From Podocnemis expansa (taxonomy: Eukaryota; Chordata; Testudines; Podocnemididae), in contig ML681998.1 of NCBI GenBank assembly GCA_007922195.1, forward strand, positions 21,601,849 through 21,665,848: DNA of 64,000 bases, given 5' to 3'. The notes below the pieces were generated by a model, which ran no database searches, was not told the DNA's origin, and saw nothing but the letters and a program-made list of their open reading frames with translations. The first letter of the stretch is position 1; each line of letters begins with the position of its first letter. The translations under genes and the position numbers were made by a program. Positions 1-10,100 of the stretch are shown here, one piece after another.

Positions 1-267
1 ACTGCACAGGAACATTTGCATTCTCTTTGTGTCCTCAGCAGCATTCTTCATTTCATGCAGCCGATTAAAATTTCCTCTAACCTTCATGTAACACAGTGTG
101 GTGGCACATTTCCAAAAGAAGCCCCAAAAATTACACTTTACAATTTTTTTACTACCGAGATTTGGAAACCCAGACTCTTTGTAACTCTGATCTGGGTCTA
201 TGTTATAAAGTGTGGATTAGGATTATAGCATTAACACATTGCACAACAGGGTACAGTATCTACTCTT

Positions 268-341
268 AGATGGTGCCTCAACTACAGCTGTGATTTTTGT
301 AGTGGTACCTAAAAATCACAGCTGCAGTTGGGGCACCATCT
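268..341. repeat. Hairpin with 31-bp arms
   Basis: Positions 268-298 and 311-341 are reverse complements over 31 bp with two mismatches, separated by a 12-nt loop. A transcript from either strand could fold into a long near-perfect stem-loop, similar in size to a microRNA precursor or to the core of a small fold-back transposon. I see no protein-coding context. The flanks do not show a clear target duplication. Confidence 0.85.
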
Positions 342-359
342 TCCTCTCTCCCTCCCAAC

Positions 360-475
360 CTTCTGCAACCCATCTAGAGGCAATTGTGGCACTTAGAGCA
401 AAAAAATTGCCAACCCATGGACTAGATGATCATGATGGACCCTTCTGGCCTTAAAGACTATGAGTCTGTGAGAGG
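360..475 (+). mobile_element. CR1 LINE 3' end fragment
   Basis: The stretch ending in GACTAGATGATCATGATGG, CCCTTCTGGCCTTAAAG and then ACTATGAGTCTG matches the typical 3' terminus of reptilian CR1 retrotransposons, read on the plus strand. Only the last hundred or so bases are recognisable. CR1 copies are usually truncated at the 5' end, so a short tail is expected. The 5' limit is approximate. Confidence 0.6.
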
Positions 476-1539
476 TGAGACTGAAATGCAGTGTCAGTCC
501 TATCTGCTATGATCACCCCAATTATCACCCAAAGACCAATATAGGGTATTGTGAAACATTACAACTCATATTCAAGGGGGACCACATTCTGAAAAAAATC
601 TTTCCTGAATCCCCTCTTCTGGCCTTCAAACAATACACCTCTGCGCCAAAAGCTCATTATTTGAAGCAAACTCTCTGACAGGGTCCTATAAAAGAGTGGT
701 AGGGATACTGTAGGTTCTGACTTTTTGTTTTGCCAGTGGGTGTCCTACCCTGACTCCACCTGCTCCCCCCAAGGATCATGTTGTCAGGAGGCAACAGGCT
801 GTGCCAGAACATGAGTCCCACCCAAGCAGTCCTGATCTGCCCCCTGCTGTAGCTGGGGTGGGTGGGTGTATGAATAGCAGAGTCAGAAGGCAGCAAGTTT
901 GTGCTTAGAGTGTCCAATTTTTCAGCTAACGGCCCCAGACCGCTCCACCCTTTCCCAGTCCTAGCCTAGCCAGCCTCCCTCTGGGACTTAACCTGTTGGC
1001 TAGTACCTCGGGTCAGAGAGAGCCTGGTTGGGAGCTGCAGCCATGCACATGCCATTGCTGAGAGAGGCACAAATTAATGCAGGTGGGAGAAGGGGAGGCA
1101 CTGCAGACGGGGTGGCCCTAGCCCATGGGTGAGCAGCAGCGGCTGCTGGTACTGTGTACGAATGCCCAGCACAGAGACCAGTCTAACCCTAAGCTGCTTT
1201 TGGTTTTGTTTTAGTTTTTTGTTACAATGGTGGGGGGCATGGCTTAAGATTTGGGCTCCTGCCCCCTCACTGGCTGGGTCCTGCCCTGTAGCAGGGCCCT
1301 GGGGTCAGAATGATTCAGCCATTCCCTGTCAGAGCAAGGAGGTACCACCTGGGTAAACAAAAATTCAGAGCTGATTGGTTTAAGCTGATTAAATCAAACC
1401 GCTGTTCAGCAATGGGGCAGGCAAAATGCAGGCACAATCTGGGGAGGAAATGACTGATTGGTGGAGTCTACCAACAGCTAATCACCCTGACAGTTCCAGT
1501 GGGTGTTTAGCACACACCTTTTTTTTTTCCTGTAGATAC
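476..1539. other. Unassigned interspersed sequence
   Basis: I recognise no gene and no named repeat here. The middle part (about 720-1350) is moderately GC-rich with short purine and pyrimidine runs. Frames of up to 86 codons are open on both strands, but none looks like a known protein. Confidence 0.4.
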
Positions 1540-2160
1540 TGGTGACCCTGGCTAGCCCCACAGTTGGCATTTCTGGCAATAGGACCAAGAGTCCAAGTTG
1601 CCTTAGGCTGGGAGTAGTGGATGAGTTCGGAGTCAGGTGCCAGGCCATGATCTATACCAAGAGTCAGAGTCAGGTTTCAGGGTCTGGGTCAGGAGGCAAA
1701 GTCCAAATCAAGCCTAGCTTGAGCCCAGGAGCAGATACAATCAAGACAGCTACAGAAGACCCATGATGTTGAGTGGATGCCTTCTGGAACTCCATTTAGG
1801 TTAACAGAGGGCAGGAACCCAATCAGGCTGCTGACTCATATTTCTTGAGGCAGGACTTCCCATGATCTGTGTCCAGAGGGGGTTATCGGCAGTGGAGTGC
1901 AAGCTGATTACAGATGGCAGCATGGGACTGTCGGCTATATGGCAGCTCTGCAGGAGGGGGTCCTGGATTCACAGGGTTTTATATTATACACCCAACTTAA
2001 CAGGCTTTTCCTGACTAGGCCACATGGAAGGCCACCATGGGGTTGCAGGGGGCATGAACTTGAGAAATAGCCTCCCAAGATCACTCTTCTAAATCATAGC
2101 CTTCCCAGTCTAATGTGCCAGAGAGACGAACATCTGATTTTTGAGTCCAATATCTTGTAC
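1540..2160 (-). mobile_element. Possible gypsy-type LTR remnant
   Basis: The repetitive AGTCAGAGTCAGG and GGGTCTGGGTCAGGAGGCAA wording, followed by AAGTCCAAATCAAG, resembles LTRs of gypsy-like elements of turtle genomes read in antisense. This is recalled rather than aligned. No TG...CA ends with a target duplication were found. A gypsy integrase fragment lies 1 kb away on the same strand, which makes a common origin possible but unproven. Confidence 0.35.
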
Positions 2161-2165
2161 TCATA

Positions 2166-2594
2166 GGCTATGTCTACATCAGTAATCTTAGTTCGGACTT
2201 GCAAGTCTGAACAAAAGAAGTTCAAGGTTAGTCCAAGCTAACCTTAGACTAGTTTGAACTAAACATGACTTTTTAGTTCAAACTAGCCACATGTCCTAGT
2301 TCAAACTAAAGGTTTAGTTCGAACTAGAACACATGGTTAGTTTGAACTAATGGCTGAGTTTGAACTTTTTAAGTTCAAATTAAGCCTTAGTTCGTGTCTT
2401 GCCCACACTTAGTTTGAACTAAGCATGGAAGTCCAAAATAACCAGGAGTACTTATTAGTTCGGACTAAGCTTTGCCTAGTCCGAAATAAGAAATTTCTTA
2501 ATTTGGACTAGGCAAAGCCTAGCGTAGTCAAGGGCTATATTAGTTGGGACTAAGCTTGCTTAGTCTGGACTCATTTGGCAGTGTAGATACAGTC
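2166..2594 (+). mobile_element. MITE with GGCTATGTCTACA end, TTCGGAC-rich
   Basis: The unit starts GGCTATGTCTACATC and ends in GTGTAGATACAGTC. It is flanked by ATA on the left (2163-2165) and ATA on the right (2595-2597), as expected for a 3-bp target duplication. The interior repeats words such as TTCGGACT, AGTTTGAAC and TAGTTCAAACTA in both orientations, so it is strongly self-complementary. The ends resemble those of the PIF/Harbinger relic at 48.43 kb, and a 3-bp duplication fits that superfamily. It has no coding capacity. Confidence 0.75.
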
Positions 2595-2597
2595 ATA

Positions 2598-3054
2598 GGC
2601 TATGTCTACACATGCATTGTTATTTCGAAATAAGGATTTCGAAATGAGTTATTTCTAAATAAAATCCTTATTTCAAAATAAGTTAATTTGAAGTAACAAA
2701 ATGTTACTTCGAATTAAGGGAAAGCCTGCAATCCAAACGGCTGTTATTTCGGAAGGGATATTTCAAAATAAAGCCGTTTGGACCTGTTGTTTCAAAACAG
2801 TTCTTTCGAAACAACAGGTCTACACAGTGTTGTTTCGAAAGAACAGGTTTAAACAGCTTTATTTCGAAATATCCCTTCCGAAATAACGGCCATTTCGAGG
2901 GGGGGCCAGGTTTTACTTTTTCGAAATGACGATTCTTATTTCAAAAGGACGGGATCCGTCCTTTCAAAATAAGAAAACATCATGTAGACCTAATGTCTTT
3001 TATTTCAAAATAACGAGTGTTATTTTGAAATAAAAGAGCCGTGTAGACATAGCC
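2598..3054 (+). mobile_element. MITE with GGCTATGTCTACA ends, TTTCGAAA-rich
   Basis: The element starts GGCTATGTCTACACATG and ends GTGTAGACATAGCC, an almost perfect terminal inverted repeat. It is flanked by ATA at 2595-2597 and 3055-3057. The left ATA is shared with the preceding MITE, so the two are back to back. The interior is a chain of TTATTTCGAAATAA-like words in which many CpG have decayed to TpG or CpA. It has no coding capacity. It is presumably mobilised in trans by a PIF/Harbinger-type transposase. Confidence 0.85.
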
Positions 3055-3079
3055 ATAGTGTCCTTTGATGTGTGCTAGG

Positions 3080-3560
3080 GGGGAGGTTTGAACCTGATGA
3101 GAGAAAGCAATGTTGATATAGACATTTAGATCACTGGATGTTCTGAGGTCTCTGAGAAACTGAAGCTTCGTGATCACTGGATTGACTACCTGGTTAATGA
3201 AATGTGGTTTGAAATATTGTGGCCCAGTTTATGACATGGAGAAAAGATGCTGTGGTTTTGTACTGAGGGTCACACTTTTTTTCCCAATAGTGAATGCTGT
3301 CCCTTCCAGGCACCAGAAGTCCCAGGGCCACTTGTAGTCTTCTTTGGCATTGTCCAGATAGGCTTGGACCTTATGGATTTGCCACATCCAGTCAGCAGCC
3401 ATGGGATTGACAGACTTGACAAGTATGGCCACGTAGAGACAGGGATGGAAGCCACAGTTAGCATAGAACAGAGTCTGCCCAATGGAAATGGTGATGGTGT
3501 TGTTGTAAGCAAACTCTGCTTGCATAGGAGGTCTGCTGCTGTCTTTCCTATCCCATATCC
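3080..3560 (-). pseudogene. Ty3/gypsy integrase C-terminal relic
   Basis: Read on the minus strand, this stretch shows the end of a Ty3/gypsy integrase: an AEFAYNN motif followed by GQTLFYANCGFHP, a block resembling the GPY/F region, and further on VVNPVITKLQFL. In live elements this domain contacts DNA during insertion of cDNA into the chromosome. The fragment has frame changes, and the catalytic core upstream is missing. It differs from the integrase at 39.9 kb, so a second gypsy lineage has left traces here. It is bounded on both sides by MITEs. Confidence 0.8.
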
Positions 3561-3656
3561 TGCAGCTTTTCCTCTGAGGCTTTTCTACCTTTCTGGCTCC
3601 TCCCTCCTGCCCCCCCAACTCTCTGGGTTTGTCAGTCTAAATTTCTTCCTCCCAAA

Positions 3657-3958
3657 GGGTGTGTTCACACAGCAGTCTTATTTCGAAACAACAGAGGTTG
3701 TTTCGAAATAAGAAATGCCATGTTCACACCACGTACCGTTGTTTCAAAACAACTTAAACCCCATTTGGTGATGAAACAACGTTGTTTCACAACGATTGTT
3801 TCGAAACAATGCCGTCTGAACATGTTATTTTGAAATGACAGTGACCTTGAGCTTTTTTCCTTAATTTGAACTAACTTATTTCAAAATAATGCCTTATTTC
3901 GATACAAGTTGTTTCGAACAACTTGTATCGAAATAACCTCCTGTGTGTGAACATAGCC
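3657..3958 (-). mobile_element. TTTCGAAA-type MITE, minus orientation
   Basis: The unit starts GGGTGTGTTCACACAGCAG and ends TGTGTGTGAACATAGCC. It is the reverse complement of the MITE at 4382-4723 over nearly its whole length. It lacks about 40 bp present in that copy (near GCATGTTCGG). Internal words are TTTCGAAACAAC and CpG-decayed forms. A clean 3-bp target duplication is not evident. Confidence 0.8.
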
Positions 3959-4381
3959 AATCTGCTGATCACTCTTCCCCATAATCTTTGGCATGAGCTT
4001 CAAATTAGCTTCTACTCTAAATTCAACCAGCAAGTCTGGCTTCACTCACCCTCTGATGAACTCCAGAACCAAGACTTGCTCTCCAGGCCCTGGCCATAGA
4101 TCAGCTGGGATCACCACCAAACCTGAGTACACCACTGTGCTCTGTGAAGGGCTGTCCATCCCACAAAGATCAGAAAGTCAATTAGCTGCCTAAAATGTAC
4201 CTGAAGGAGTCAGCGATCAGGGATTAATTAGGCACAAGACTCAGTTGGACAGGAACAGGAAGGGCTTGTATAAAGCCTGGGAGCTGACAGCAAAAAGGGA
4301 CTGCAGGGAAATAGTCTGCAGTTTCTCTTTGAAGAAGGGAGGTTTGCTATGGCTATAGAGGATAGTCTACAGTTACTCTTT
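3959..4381 (+). other. Spacer between inverted MITEs; LTR-like promoter piece
   Basis: This 423-bp spacer carries no gene. Around 4255-4320 it reads CAGGAAGGGCTTGTATAAAG followed by CCTGGGAGCTGACAG. That resembles the TATA region of turtle gypsy LTRs in plus orientation, but the assignment is from memory and only a short part matches. A frame of 66 codons is open at 3993 and looks like nothing known. Confidence 0.3.
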
Positions 4382-4723
4382 GGCTATGTTCACACACAGG
4401 GGGTTATTTCGATACAAGTTGTTTCAAAACAACTTTTATTGAAATAAGGCATTATTTCAAAGTAAGTTAATTTGAATTAAGGAAAAAAGCTCAAAGTGAA
4501 ATAGCATGTTCGGACAACAGTTATTTCAAAACAAGTCACTGTCATTTCAAAATAACATGTTCAGATGGGATTGTTTCAAAACAATAGTTGTGAAACAATG
4601 TTGTTTTGTCACCAAATGGGGTTTAAGTTGTTTCGAAACAACAGTACATCACGTGAACATGGCGTTTCTTATTTCAAAACAACCTCTGTTGTTTCGAAGT
4701 AAGACTGCTGTGTGAACACACCC
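4382..4723 (+). mobile_element. TTTCGAAA-type MITE, plus orientation
   Basis: The unit starts GGCTATGTTCACACACAGG and ends GTGTGAACACACCC. It belongs to the same family as the copy at 3657-3958 but faces the other way. Many TTTCGAAA words have become TTTCAAAA through CpG decay, so it is probably not recent. About 40 extra bases near 4500-4545 distinguish it from its partner. It is non-coding. Confidence 0.8.
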
Positions 4724-4858
4724 ATTGTTTCAGACTGAAGGACCTCCTCATGGTCCCACATGGCAACCTCCAGAGGCACTGTCTCCTGTGTCATTGGCCC
4801 CAGTGGCAAGAGTGAACCATTTATATTTCTAGACGGTTAGGGACAGTCTGAATATTCT

Positions 4859-4923
4859 GATTCAACCATGGGGCTTGGACTGTATCAGCATCTATGAAGT
4901 GTCTGCTGCCCCATGGTTGAATC
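4859..4923. repeat. Perfect 16-bp inverted repeat
   Basis: GATTCAACCATGGGGC at 4859-4874 is exactly mirrored by its reverse complement at 4908-4923, leaving a 33-nt loop. The surrounding 4730-5350 bases show no gene and no named repeat. Confidence 0.8.
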
Positions 4924-5359
4924 CAGGAGTCCAGGAGCAAGGTGAAGGAATGGTCATGGCAACTACAAAAAATCACATTGTTTCCTGGACACTTTCTGGC
5001 ATGCCCCTTGAGATTGTGTATGGTGGGGAGCCAATTGGGAGCCAAGAAGTTGGTTCCTGTCAGATCTTTTTAGATGGGTCTGCCCATGCTCTGTGACCAG
5101 AGTGTGTTCTGAGCAGTTCAGCCCAGTGTTGTCACAGGTGCTGCTGGGTTGCACCATGGAAGCTGGGCTCTGGACCCATGAGGCCTTACACTCCCCACTG
5201 ATCAGCACGTTATGACTCAAAGCAGCATCAGACCCTGCCAGAAGAAGAGATGCAAACCTGGAGACATATCTCCACTGCTATGAATATCAACACACTTTTC
5301 ATGAGTCCTTCATGCATATCACAACGTGTGGTGTACCTTATCCAGCACACTAATTGCCC

Positions 5360-5892
5360 CAAGAATGACTATTTGGGTGAAATAAGATAATCACTATGCT
5401 CTCAAATGAACTCACACAGAAAAATGATAAAAGACAAGAACACCATATCACCTGTGGGCAAACATTTTTCACAAAGCAATCACTGTATAGCTGACCTTTC
5501 AATCCTCAGTCTCAAAGGAAATCTGCACAAAACCTTCAAAAGCTAAGACTGGGAGCTTAGATTCATTACTTTTCTAGGCACTAAAAGTCATGGACAGAAT
5601 AGAGGCACTGCATCATGGCTTGTTACAACAATCTATAACCCCCTTAAACCATACCCCTAATCTTGAATGAGTCTGTGAAATATATGTTAAGTACTTATGC
5701 TAAACAATCTATTTCAGCTTGTAATTTTCTGGGACACTCTCAGTACATTACCCAGACCTGAAGAAGAGGTTGGTGTAAGCTCGAAAGCCTGCCTCTCTCC
5801 CTAACAGAATTTTGTCCAATAAAAGATATTACTTCATTCACCTTGTCCCTCTAATATCCTGGAACCAAGACAGCAACTACAACACAACAGAC
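5360..5892 (+). mobile_element. Interspersed repeat with CTGAAGAAG tail, copy 1
   Basis: This region is collinear with 54625-55125. Both contain CAGAAAAATGATAAAAGAC, then an AACA-rich stretch, then CTGAAGAAGAG, a short stem, GAAAGC or AGAAGC, and AATAAAAGATATTA. Both finish near CTTGTCCCTCTAAT. The 3' part is an abundant amniote repeat end that I associate with Penelope-like or LINE-like elements. The class of the 5' part is uncertain. This copy ends with a decayed form of the ACCAACACGGCTAC extension (around 5868-5888). No intact reading frame remains. Confidence 0.65.
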
Positions 5893-6609
5893 AACAACTT
5901 AAAGAAATTTAAGTTTATGGAACTCTGTGACTAGTTTCTGTTCATTTTTATCTCGAAGTACTCTTTCTGTATCATGTCTGTATACAGACATTTATTTAGT
6001 AACCTTTTGCTGAAAAAAGTTCATTTTGCTGTTCCTATACCAGCCTTGAATTTTGTTTCTACTTGAAAGATTTTCATGTGCAACTCCTGGTGGAACTAGA
6101 AAAACCCACAGTTTAAACATTCAAAGTTGAAGAACAGCATCCATAGATTCTTTATCAGGGAGCAATAATTCCTATTGAACAATTCTCAAGTTTACTCTTT
6201 TACTTCAGTAAATCAGGCTGCCCATGATATTTAAAAATCTGAGGAGGTATTTAATCCTGGTTTGGATGGACAGCATAGGCAGACAGACACCAGTCTGCAG
6301 ATTTCAGAATCCTGTTAGAAGTTTGTCTGGCATAGTAAGGGAAGAGAAGTAAAGGATGGCTTGTTTAGTTCCTTCATTAACTAACAATAGCAGATGATAG
6401 GTAACTGAAGTATGTTATGTCTGACTGACCCAGAACCAGAGAAACTGTGAGCTTGGGAGTCTGGGCTTTCTTCTGGAATCTCAGCTCCCCATCAGCCTAC
6501 CTGGGAAATCACCACGGCATCAGTCAAGAAACGGGCAGAAAGCCATGGGTTTCCAATTGGAAATTTCTCTCCCTGAAATGTTTTTCATTTTGGCAAATTC
6601 TAACAAAAG
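5893..6609. other. Unassigned AT-rich sequence
   Basis: No gene or recognisable repeat is visible. It separates the CTGAAGAAG-tailed repeat from the solo LTR. Confidence 0.4.
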
Positions 6610-6614
6610 AATGG

Positions 6615-7401
6615 TGTAATAACCCTTGGGGAGGAAGGGGTTAACACTCTGGTCAGTGAGTCCCAGGACAGCCAATAGGAATAAAGCACAGCTTTTTGAA
6701 TTGGAACAGCAGCTTTGCCTGTTCCTGTTTGGATGCAGCAGAGCTCCTGGGAGGATCAGGAGGAGGCCAGAGGGGCCTGAGGAAGAATCCAGCAACATCC
6801 TTACCAAAGATAAGTTAAGTTTGTTACTGACCAGGCATTGGTAGAACAGGGAATGTGTACTTAGACGCGGTCAGGGTATTTTCTTTGTTTTTGGATTTCT
6901 CTGTGCTGAGCACATGTACCCCCTCCCACTACCCTGTAACTACCTAAGTTAATTCCCAGAGAAGCAACTCTCTGTGTTTATTATCTGTTCTTTTGAATTA
7001 AAGATTTTACCTTTTAAGTAAGTTCTGGTTCTGTGTCCTGAAAGGCAAGAGGTTTGTGTGCATGTGCCTCAGACTGCACAGCCAGCTACTAGAGGGGACT
7101 CTGTTCCAGTTCTAGCTCATATTGCACCTGGGGTTCAGTCACTTTCCTGAGGGAGGAATAAAAGTGATTGCAAGCACCTCACAGGAAGGAATTCCCACGT
7201 GTGCCTTCATGGGTTTTCAAGAGGTTTTTTTTTTTTTTTTTTTTTTGCATTTGGGTGGTGGCAGAAATACCACTCCAAGGCCAGGAATTGGAGGCCTTGG
7301 AGAATTTTAAGATCAGGCTTTAAGTCCAGTGGCTTTTAAGACCTGTTGCAGGCCTCCACCTTCTGCACTCAGAGTGCCAGAGTGGGGAAACAGCCTTGAC
7401 A
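6615..7401 (+). mobile_element. Solo LTR with 5-bp target duplication
   Basis: The element begins TGTAATAACCC and ends CCTTGACA, the TG...CA termini expected of an LTR. AATGG stands on each side (6610-6614 and 7402-7406) as a perfect 5-bp target duplication. Inside are a CCAAT-type box (AGCCAATAGG, about 6668) and polyadenylation-like signals (AATAAA near 6680, ATTAAAG near 6999), in the order usual for U3-R-U5. A 24-base T run lies at 7224-7247. No internal region accompanies it, so it looks like a solo LTR left by recombination. The family (ERV or gypsy) is not resolved. Confidence 0.7.
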
Positions 7402-7406
7402 AATGG

Positions 7407-8924
7407 TTTGTCAGAATTTCCTAAGCACCTCTAAAGCCTTCTTTTTTTTAGAGAGATATTAAAGGTTCAAATGCAGAGATATGGTTTTCTACCATTTTAC
7501 ATTTGCCAACTCCTAAAAGCTTTCAAATGGAGATGTGGCCTCTTTTGGAAATTCATCCTGTGATCCATGGACCCCTACCAGAGAAGTCTTGGACTGAAAA
7601 CTAAGTGAATTCAGGGTATCAATGTTGGATGTGCTCAGGACCTCATTTGATACAATGTGAGAAAGGGTGCCAAATTGTGGGCTTCTGTGGTAATAGCAAC
7701 ACTGAACCAAGCTTTGGCCAGTAGGGGTGTATTCACATACTTTAGGGTTGGTCAGAAAAACAAAATGCCCTTCCTTTTATAATCTTCTTTTTCAGATCCC
7801 TTAGCCATATAGTCTGAGGACTCCCATAGGTTCACAGACCACAGGTTGAAAACCACTGATCTAGAGAATTCTGGACAGTTTTATGCTTTCAAAACAAAAT
7901 GTGAGAGTTACTGGTTACCTACATTGTTTCATTTCCTCTCTGGAATGGCTTTGGGTGAAATCTTAAATTTAATTTACTCCCTATGTTTTAGGCATTCAGG
8001 AAGGCAGACAACAGAGTTAGTTTCTGTAGAGTGCAATGGGGTGGCCAGAAAAAGGTACAAGGAAAAAATATAATTAACCCTGAGATTTTTCTACTCAGTT
8101 ACAAAAGAAAGACTATGGAGAAGCAAGAAAGCACATTAGCTTCTGCCAAAAATATTCCATATCATATCACAGTAATGTTTTTCAATTTATATATGCAGTT
8201 TCTGATCACACCTCCCAGACAAACCTGATCCCATTCTATGGCACTCATCCTTCTCTGTCCCATATCTTCTGACCTTACTCATATCTTTCTGTTCCCTTGA
8301 TTTGAATTTAATGATTGTAATACTCTCCATCCCTCAACTCTGTTCTGCATTCTAATTATAGTATCATTTCCATGCAGCATCATTTGAGGCATCCATTGAC
8401 TCCAGTCAGCATGGATCTTCCTATTGTCTTAAATTTAGGTCCATCTAGCTACATCATTCAGGGAAGAGGGATAATATAGCAAGTGCCCATGCCATGTTGC
8501 TACTAAGACACAGCTGCACTGGCACAGTTTTAGCATAGATAAGTTATGACAATCAGAAGGTTTTGCAGTCTTTTAGGCTGACTAGGTTCTTCAGATTGAA
8601 TGTGTCAAATGGCTTGTCTTGTTCTGGTCAAAACAAATATATATGCTCTCTTGATGTAGTGGAGTTATGCCAGAAAAGAATTTGGTCCATGCATATTTGG
8701 TCTCAAGGTAATCACAGAATGGGCAAAATTTGAGAAAGACAGTCTGCTCAGCAAGGGTGGCAAGACTCCACTTTTCACGTATGACAGTAAGGTCCCTGGA
8801 TTTTGGGAGGGAACGATAAAGGTAGGGGATCTATGCTCTTTAGGGGCTCCACTGCTGTAGTGTCTGAGTGCTTTGCAATCTTTTAATAAAATTATCCTCC
8901 GAATGCCTCTGTGAGAGCAGGAAA
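7407..8924. other. Unassigned sequence; stray hAT-like end
   Basis: No gene is recognised. Near 7830-7860 the words GGTTGAAAACCACTG look like the right end of a hAT transposon of the CAGTGGTTYTCAACC type, but no matching left end was found nearby. The rest is ordinary AT-rich DNA. Confidence 0.35.
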
Positions 8925-9075
8925 ATATTATCCCAATTTTACAAATGAGGAAATGAGGCACAGAGAGGTAGTGACTTGCCCAAGGCAACAGGAAGACCAC
9001 AGTGGAAAGAAAACTTGATGCCTGATCTTCTGAGTCTTGGGCTAGTGCCCTCACGTCCTGACTGTCTTCTTTTCT
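8925..9075 (-). mobile_element. MIR SINE relic
   Basis: Read on the minus strand, the stretch around 8935-8995 gives the MIR core and tail: GACTTGCCCAAGG and AAATGAGGAAATGAGGCACA appear here on the plus strand as the antisense form. MIR is an ancient tRNA-derived SINE present in all amniotes, so it fits any reptile. Edges are approximate. Confidence 0.75.
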
Positions 9076-9892
9076 CTGGTAAAGGCAGAACAGATCTTCA
9101 TTTGAGTGAGGATGAATGGAACAGTAGTCATTCTTTCTAATCAAGTGAAATGTTCAGGTCTGAATGACATTTGGATTGAAATTTAGGCCGGTTCTTGGTC
9201 TGGGTTTTTTCAAATAGCTCCACACCCTCACTACCCCCCCCCCAAAAAAAAAAAAGAATAGAGCCTTGTTCTTATCCTTACGCAGAAATGCTGCACTGAA
9301 ATTAAATTAAATCAGCTAGTCTCACACAAACAAACTCCACATACCAGAAAATAATGCTGAGGAGGAATATCATATTGCCCACTAAAAAGAGAGATTGAAC
9401 ATATGGGATTTTAATTCTTCAGTTTGTAGTTAGAGCTGAACCTTTTAAATCCTACACGATAGGCCATCACCTTCAATGGGAGCAGTACCAGTTCCAGGAC
9501 TTATGTCCTCCTACACCATCTGGTACTTTTGACTGACAGATTTAAAATAGGCCCAGAAAGATAAGACACTGTGCCACCAACTATTTGATTTATGTTGTGT
9601 ACTTTGTACTTATGGTTTAAAAAAAACATGTTTAGCATAGGAAGATTCAATAGAACAAAGAGCTCAGCATGTCTGAATTTTCTGCTGTTCTATTCAGAGC
9701 TTCAAATGCTGCAGGAGCCTAGGAGAGTTGGAGAAAATCGCATCCAGTTGTTTCAAAGGGATAGGAAGCAGCAAAAGCGAACTTACATGCTCCAGTCTAA
9801 ATCCAGTTATAACTATAAACTAGGGAAATAATTCAGTATCATAGTCGGAAGATATTGGGTTGTAATTTTTTTTCCAGAGAAGAGTTTTATGA
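9076..9892. other. Unassigned sequence with C/A homopolymer
   Basis: A run of about ten C followed by about twelve A lies near 9234-9255. Nothing else is recognised. The 79-codon frame at 9592 has no visible family features. Confidence 0.4.
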
Positions 9893-10100
9893 TTTCATAG
9901 ATTCATAAATTATAAACCCAGAAGGGACCATTGTGATCTTCTAATATGGCCTTTTGTATAACACAAGCTACAGAAGCTCCCTGAGACAATTCTGTTTTGG
10001 GCTTCAGCCTTTCTTTTAGAGAAACATCTACACTTGCTTCACATTTGCCAGTGATGGGTAATGCATCCAAAGATTTAAAGATATTTTCATATGTCATTAG
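9893..10100 (-). mobile_element. CR1 LINE 3' fragment
   Basis: TTTCATAGATTCATAAATTA followed by CCCAGAAGGGACCATTGTG is the antisense of a CR1 3' end with its ATTCTATGA-type tail. The match continues into about 10 kb with the usual 3' untranslated wording (GTATAACACAAGCTACAG). Orientation is minus and the 5' part is truncated. Confidence 0.75.

Noticed and set aside
2590..4730. CRISPR-like array of regularly repeated TTTCGAAA words
   Set aside because: The spacing is irregular, the words are in both orientations and lie within MITEs with inverted ends, and the host is a vertebrate.
7830..7860. hAT element end GGTTGAAAACCACTG
   Set aside because: No matching left end or target duplication was found nearby, so it is mentioned only as a stray end.
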